Assembly (NCBI GenBank): GCA_965371245.1
Contig: CBDUXT010000141.1
Coordinates: 1-10,617 of the forward strand
Length of the DNA stretch: 10,617 nucleotides
From: CBDUXT01 sp965371245
GTDB lineage: Bacteria; Planctomycetota; Phycisphaerae; UBA1845
Direction: 5' to 3'
Position 1 is the stretch's first letter, and every line of letters begins with the position of its first letter. Below the pieces are notes generated by a model. It saw only the letters and a list, made by a program, of their open reading frames with translations. It had not been told where the DNA came from and made no database searches. The position numbers were made by a program, and so were the translations under genes. Below are positions 7,517 to 10,617 of this stretch, piece after piece.

Positions 7517-8794
7517 TTAGCGTCCGAGGGGCTTCATGACGCTCTTGCGAGACACGATCAAGAACTTCATTTCCACGGGCTCAATCCGCGTTTGTCCCTC
7601 CACCTCGACAAGCGCCTCGGTGGAATACGAGTAGTAGAGCCTGGCCGTGATAACCAGCCGCGTGGCCTTGATGTTGCGGAACGGGATGTCGATAGTCCTG
7701 ACCTCGTTCGGCTTCAGACGGGTGTCGCTGCGAATCGAGGCCGCGTTGACAAGTAGTTCATGCTCGCGCAGCAGGGGACGACGGTTCTTGTCGAGCATGA
7801 CCACTTCAAACGGAAGTTCGCGCCGGCCCACGACCTTGGTCCCATCTTCGAGTGTGACCTCGAGGAGCCCGCGGTGCATGGGCATCCCGGTCGGAAAACA
7901 ATGTCCGCTTCCCTTGTTGGTGACTCTTACGTAAACCCAGGCTCGCTGACCCACCCACTCGTAACCGACCAGCTCGAGCGTGACGGCCCCACGTACCCGT
8001 TCGATGTCATGCGACCCCGAGATGTTGTGCATGTTGACCGACTTGCCCGCGTCTCTCTTGACGTTCAACGCCACCACGCGCCCCGGCACGAGCGGCATAT
8101 GGCAGTCCTGGCATTGTTTGCCTTTCTTGGCGTAGGAGCTGTTCTTCCACTCGCTGTACGTTCCCAGGACGGTGATGCCGTTGGCGTTTTGATACTCGTG
8201 GCATCCGGCGCAGAACTCGGAGCGGGTGTGAAGCTCGCTGTCGATGATCTCATGGGCCGGCGATTGGGCGTGGCGTAGCGGCCCGTACTTCGTTTTCCCG
8301 ACGGTGTAACGAAACGGATCGACGAGGTCGCTCAAATCGACCGCCGAAACGCTGTGACAAAAATCGCAAGTCACACCCTCGGCGGTCACCGCGTCCTCGA
8401 CCTTGTAATCATTTCCGTGGCGAACAGTGGGAGTATGACACGACAGGCACATGCGCGCCGCCTCCTGGCCGTAGGCGTCGATGCTGCGACGGTAGGCGGC
8501 CTGGAAGATGCCGTTGGACCACGCCTGGGCGTGCAAGGACTGCTGCCACACGGCATGGATCGCCTGATGGCACGCGCCGCAAACATCCGAAGAGGTCCAG
8601 CCGTCTGGATTAAGCTTGGGAAGCGGGTCCGGTGCCCCGAGAACGCTTTCCGCAGGCTGGCCTCTTGCGGGAGCCGTCGCGACAACCACGAGAACGCCCA
8701 CAACGACGAGGAGACCACCGGGGCCGGAGGTCGGGCTCCGCCGTGGATACGCGGACTGACACGCTCTTGCCGATCGACAACATGGAAGTCTCAT
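7517..8794 (-). CDS. Pentaheme cytochrome c554-like protein with C-terminal beta-rich region
   Basis: The 425-residue protein has a hydrophobic export segment at about residues 26-42 after an unusually long n-region, then five CxxCH sites at 72-76, 116-120, 143-147, 195-199 and 228-232. Heme spacing and the C-A-C-H-x5-W opening are those of the cytochrome c554-like multiheme family, which includes electron carriers and some nitrogen- or sulfur-compound enzymes. The second half (about 250-425) has no hemes; it carries NMHNISGSHD (254-263) and GHCFPTGMP (297-305), a pattern seen in related multiheme cytochromes with an added beta-sandwich-like region. The ATG at 8794 is chosen because GGGAGGG lies 7 bases upstream; a longer frame into the preceding gene exists but would add an implausible leader. 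It lies 34 bases after the cNMP-fold gene and 14 before the large subunit. It may be the soluble redox partner or a dedicated oxidoreductase fed by the complex; the sequence does not decide. Confidence 0.88.
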   Translation of the reverse strand: MRLPCCRSARACQSAYPRRSPTSGPGGLLVVVGVLVVVATAPARGQPAESVLGAPDPLPKLNPDGWTSSDVCGACHQAIHAVWQQSLHAQAWSNGIFQAAYRRSIDAYGQEAARMCLSCHTPTVRHGNDYKVEDAVTAEGVTCDFCHSVSAVDLSDLVDPFRYTVGKTKYGPLRHAQSPAHEIIDSELHTRSEFCAGCHEYQNANGITVLGTYSEWKNSSYAKKGKQCQDCHMPLVPGRVVALNVKRDAGKSVNMHNISGSHDIERVRGAVTLELVGYEWVGQRAWVYVRVTNKGSGHCFPTGMPMHRGLLEVTLEDGTKVVGRRELPFEVVMLDKNRRPLLREHELLVNAASIRSDTRLKPNEVRTIDIPFRNIKATRLVITARLYYSYSTEALVEVEGQTRIEPVEMKFLIVSRKSVMKPLGR

Positions 8795-8828
8795 CGCTTG
8801 CCCTCCCGGTCGGGTGATGGGTCCGCGG

Positions 8829-9317
8829 TTACTCCAGCCGCTTCGCGGCGCTGGCTTGTAGATCATGCATCCAGAGTGTTTGCATCGCCTGAAGACGCCG
8901 CCCGATGACCCCGGCCAGGTTCCGCATGAAGCGATACCCCAGGTGTGGATCGATCTCAAAGGCGGAGTCCAACGTGTCGCGAGAAAACCCGACGAGCGTG
9001 CAGTCGCCGGCGCATCGGCCACTGAGCGTGAAGTGATACGGGTTCACCAGGGAGGACCATGCCACAACCGCACCGGCTTCTTTTGTCTCCATCGCAACCT
9101 CCCGGACGACGCCGAGGATCACGATGGGAAACAGTAGCTCCACCAACCCGTCCTGCAGGATCAGCAGTTCGTCGGCACCTTGGGCCCGCTCAAAGAGAAC
9201 CTGCCCCGCCTTGTACGAAACAACCCGGCCCCGGGAACAAAGGGCTCGGATGTCATCATCTGCAATGTTTTCGAAGATCGGAGATTGGAGAAGGTTCGTG
9301 TACTCGCCGACCGCCAT
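8829..9317 (-). CDS. Stand-alone cyclic nucleotide-binding-fold protein without DNA-binding domain
   Basis: The 162-residue protein is a single cNMP-binding (Crp/Fnr sensor) domain: a start near LLQSPIFENIADDDI (9-23), a KAGQVLFERAQGADELLILQDG core (36-57) and a C-terminal helical end rich in arginine. The whole length is used by the sensor domain, and no helix-turn-helix follows, so it should not act as an ordinary Crp/Fnr transcription factor. The phosphate-binding cassette is altered: instead of the usual G-E-A...R-x-A it reads AGAVVAWSSLVNPYHF (81-96), lacking the key Glu and Arg, so cAMP or cGMP binding is doubtful. The WSSLV-PY form is one I associate with small cNMP-fold proteins near redox operons. 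The ATG at 9317 has GGGAGA about 9 bases upstream; the longer in-frame extension to 9560 begins with TTG and is arginine-rich. It is the first gene of the set and could sense redox state or interact with the complex. Confidence 0.85.
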   Translation of the reverse strand: MAVGEYTNLLQSPIFENIADDDIRALCSRGRVVSYKAGQVLFERAQGADELLILQDGLVELLFPIVILGVVREVAMETKEAGAVVAWSSLVNPYHFTLSGRCAGDCTLVGFSRDTLDSAFEIDPHLGYRFMRNLAGVIGRRLQAMQTLWMHDLQASAAKRLE

Positions 9318-9584
9318 CGTCGTCTTCTCCCGTCGTCGTACTGCGAGGCATCGCCGAATGGGACACGACCGCGTCCCCCCTTGCGTAAAGCGAACGCGCG
9401 TTGGCCTCATGCCCCGAGCCTGCGCCGCTTTGCGGTAGACCACGTTGCGTCCCACGCCCTCGCGAGCATGAACGACCAAGGATCCGGCTACCGACCGCCT
9501 ACGGGCCTGTTCGCGGCCGATCTCAACGTTGTCAACACGGCGAGCGACCGGGGCACGCAAGCGGAACTGGCGCCCGAATCCCCT

Positions 9585-9600
9585 AGCAAGTTCCGCGCCA
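9585..9600 (-). promoter_or_regulatory. Sigma-54 (-24/-12) promoter for the eight-gene redox set
   Basis: Read on the minus strand, 9600 to 9585 is TGGCGCGGAACTTGCT. Against the sigma-54 consensus TGGCACG-N4-TTGCW only one base differs (G for A at the fifth position). The invariant GG and GC are present with exactly ten bases between them. Transcription would start near 9574, about 257 bases before the ATG of the cNMP-fold gene. Sigma-54 promoters need an ATP-dependent enhancer-binding activator; none is encoded in the window. Confidence 0.65.
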
Positions 9601-9725
9601 ACTTCCGCGCTTTAGTCAAGGTTCTTAATGAAATGTTGGTGGCCGCACGTTCCGCCGACACCGGTGCGCTTTGGCGGGCGATGAGGCTCCGCGCAGGCGC
9701 CACACGTGAAGACGGATGCGATCAG

Positions 9726-9741
9726 TGGCACGACACTTGCA
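9726..9741 (+). promoter_or_regulatory. Sigma-54 (-24/-12) promoter for the tetraheme cytochrome gene
   Basis: The sequence TGGCACGACACTTGCA matches the sigma-54 consensus TGGCACG-N4-TTGCW at every defined position, with GG at 9727-9728 and GC at 9739-9740, ten bases apart. The predicted start of transcription is near 9752, leaving a leader of about 80 bases before the ATG at 9833. It lies in non-coding DNA and points at the gene, both of which support it being real. Confidence 0.75.
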
Positions 9742-9832
9742 GGCCGTCTCCCAGGCCCAGTGTGCGGTTCGGGCCGAGTGGACTCCCCGGTCTTCATTCG
9801 TATTCCAAGCGGAAAGCTAAGAGAGAAAGGCC

Positions 9833-10516
9833 ATGAACGGGTCAAAGAAGACGGTTTTGGTGGTCTCGTTGTGTTGCGTGCTCGGTCTGTTGGTCCCAGC
9901 ACTATTCGGTCAGATCGTCTCAAGCGCCGGCGCGTTGCCGACCGCCGAGGCGATCGTGCTGGGTGCGGTCTCGCCTGGCGCGGAATCGTCGTTCGCCTAC
10001 GTGGGGTCAAAGAAGTGCAAGAAGTGTCACATCAAGGAGCACAAGAGTTGGGCGAAAACAAAGATGGGGCAGGCGTTCGAGATTCTCAAGCCGGGTGAAT
10101 CGGAAGAGGCCAAGAAGAAGTTCGACCTGGAGATCAACAAGGACTACACGACGGACGAAACGTGCCTCAAGTGCCACACGGTCGGGTTCGGAAAACCGGG
10201 TGGCTACGTCGTTCCGGACCCGACCGACAAGAAAGCGGTCCGAACGGCGAAGAAGTTCCAGGGCATCGGTTGCGAGTGCTGTCACGGGCCAGGGGGCGAG
10301 TACGTCAAGGTGTTTGAGGAGATCCAAAAATCAAAACGCACCTACAAGGTCGAGGAGTTGTACGCCGTCGGGCTCGTGAAGATCGACGAAGCCACCTGCC
10401 TGACGTGTCACAACGAGGAAAGTCCGACGATCAACGCGGGCGATGCGTTCGACTATGGAAAACGCAAGAGCGAGGGGGCTCACGAGAATTATCCCCTGAA
10501 GCAACGCACACAGTAG
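9833..10516 (+). CDS. Tetraheme cytochrome c554-family protein
   Basis: The 227-residue protein starts with a typical Sec signal peptide (KK at 5-6, hydrophobic 8-25, small residues after that), so it is periplasmic. Four CxxCH sites lie at residues 62-66, 111-115, 147-151 and 189-193; the third is CECCH. The YVGSKKCKKCH opening, with a histidine at 70 and a W at 73, is typical of the cytochrome c554 family of small tetraheme carriers. The protein is strongly lysine-rich, unlike the minus-strand proteins, so it is probably basic and suited to docking with an acidic partner. It is transcribed away from the redox set and has its own sigma-54 promoter match. It is a good candidate for a soluble carrier that exchanges electrons with the complex encoded next door, but this pairing is inferred from position and regulation. 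The ATG has GAGAGAAAGG just upstream. Confidence 0.9.
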   Translation: MNGSKKTVLVVSLCCVLGLLVPALFGQIVSSAGALPTAEAIVLGAVSPGAESSFAYVGSKKCKKCHIKEHKSWAKTKMGQAFEILKPGESEEAKKKFDLEINKDYTTDETCLKCHTVGFGKPGGYVVPDPTDKKAVRTAKKFQGIGCECCHGPGGEYVKVFEEIQKSKRTYKVEELYAVGLVKIDEATCLTCHNEESPTINAGDAFDYGKRKSEGAHENYPLKQRTQ

Positions 10517-10617
10517 CGCATTCGACCTTTGTTGTGCGGCGGTAGGACTGCATCGCGGGAGCTGTCGTTCCTGAATACTCCATCGCGGCGCAGACGGGCG
10601 CGTCGAGTGGCGAGTTG

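Larger units (their letters stand above)
9318..9832. other. Divergent intergenic control region with long leader
   Basis: No convincing gene lies in these 515 bases between the two divergent units. They hold two outward-facing sigma-54 promoter matches and about 125 bases between them. They also hold a leader of about 257 bases between the predicted minus-strand start site (about 9574) and the cNMP-fold ATG, and a leader of about 80 bases before the plus-strand cytochrome gene. Small symmetric sequences are present, for example AACGCGCGTT at 9393-9402, CCGCTTTGCGG at 9425-9435 and CAACGTTGTCAAC at 9524-9536. I cannot assign any of them to a regulator. An AT-richer patch lies at about 9611-9640 between the promoters. 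Confidence 0.6.

Noticed and set aside
8566..8580. TGGCACG sequence resembling a sigma-54 site inside the c554-like gene
   Set aside because: The GG and GC elements are eight bases apart, not ten, and it lies within coding sequence at a heme-binding CxxCH codon run.
9530..9535. TTGACA on the minus strand as a sigma-70 -35 element
   Set aside because: No acceptable -10 element lies 16-18 bases downstream; the nearest hexamers are poor.
10551..10588. CATCGCGG repeated at 10551 and 10581
   Set aside because: An 8-base repeat in GC-rich DNA is weak, with no supporting symmetry; the window ends too soon to judge.

Overview
The window comes from a GC-rich bacterium with a Gram-negative type of envelope. 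It encodes exported c-type cytochromes, a twin-arginine-exported molybdoenzyme-family protein and quinone-linked membrane proteins. The taxon cannot be fixed from the sequence alone. Planctomycetota or another heme-rich anaerobic or facultative lineage would fit the cytochrome content and the IS21-type remnant, but this is a guess.

Layout. Positions 1-205 hold nothing I can identify. Positions 206-500 hold a decayed end of an IS21-family insertion sequence: a frameshifted start of the istA transposase gene plus two terminal repeats. From 9317 down to 517 on the minus strand runs one compact gene set of eight genes. In order of transcription these are: a stand-alone cyclic-nucleotide-binding-fold protein; a pentaheme cytochrome c554-like protein with a C-terminal beta-rich region; a Tat-exported molybdopterin-oxidoreductase-family subunit; a four-cluster ferredoxin subunit; a ten-helix NrfD/PsrC-type quinone-interacting subunit; a cytochrome built of four tandem monoheme domains; a membrane-anchored pentaheme cytochrome of the ActA/QrcA type; and a small four-helix membrane protein. 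From the second gene to the pentaheme cytochrome the gaps are 36 bases or less, with two overlaps. Only the last gene stands off, by 159 bases. On the plus strand a divergent gene (9833-10516) encodes a tetraheme cytochrome c554-family protein.

Function. The core (molybdopterin-fold subunit, 4x[4Fe-4S] subunit, NrfD-like subunit, anchored pentaheme cytochrome) looks like a quinone:cytochrome oxidoreductase related to alternative complex III (Act) and the Qrc menaquinone reductase. It differs from both in having a separate Fe-S subunit, a single NrfD subunit, a four-domain cytochrome and an extra c554-like pentaheme protein. The minus-strand set carries 14 CxxCH heme sites and the divergent gene four more. 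The inferred role is electron transfer between the membrane quinone pool and periplasmic multiheme carriers; direction and terminal partner are unknown.

Regulation. The 515-base divergent intergenic region contains two outward-facing sigma-54 (-24/-12) promoter matches. One is perfect (9726-9741, plus) toward the tetraheme cytochrome. The other is near-perfect (9585-9600, minus) toward the eight-gene set. They leave about 125 bases between them where a shared enhancer-binding activator could bind. This suggests that the complex and the divergent cytochrome are switched on together by an RpoN-dependent signal.
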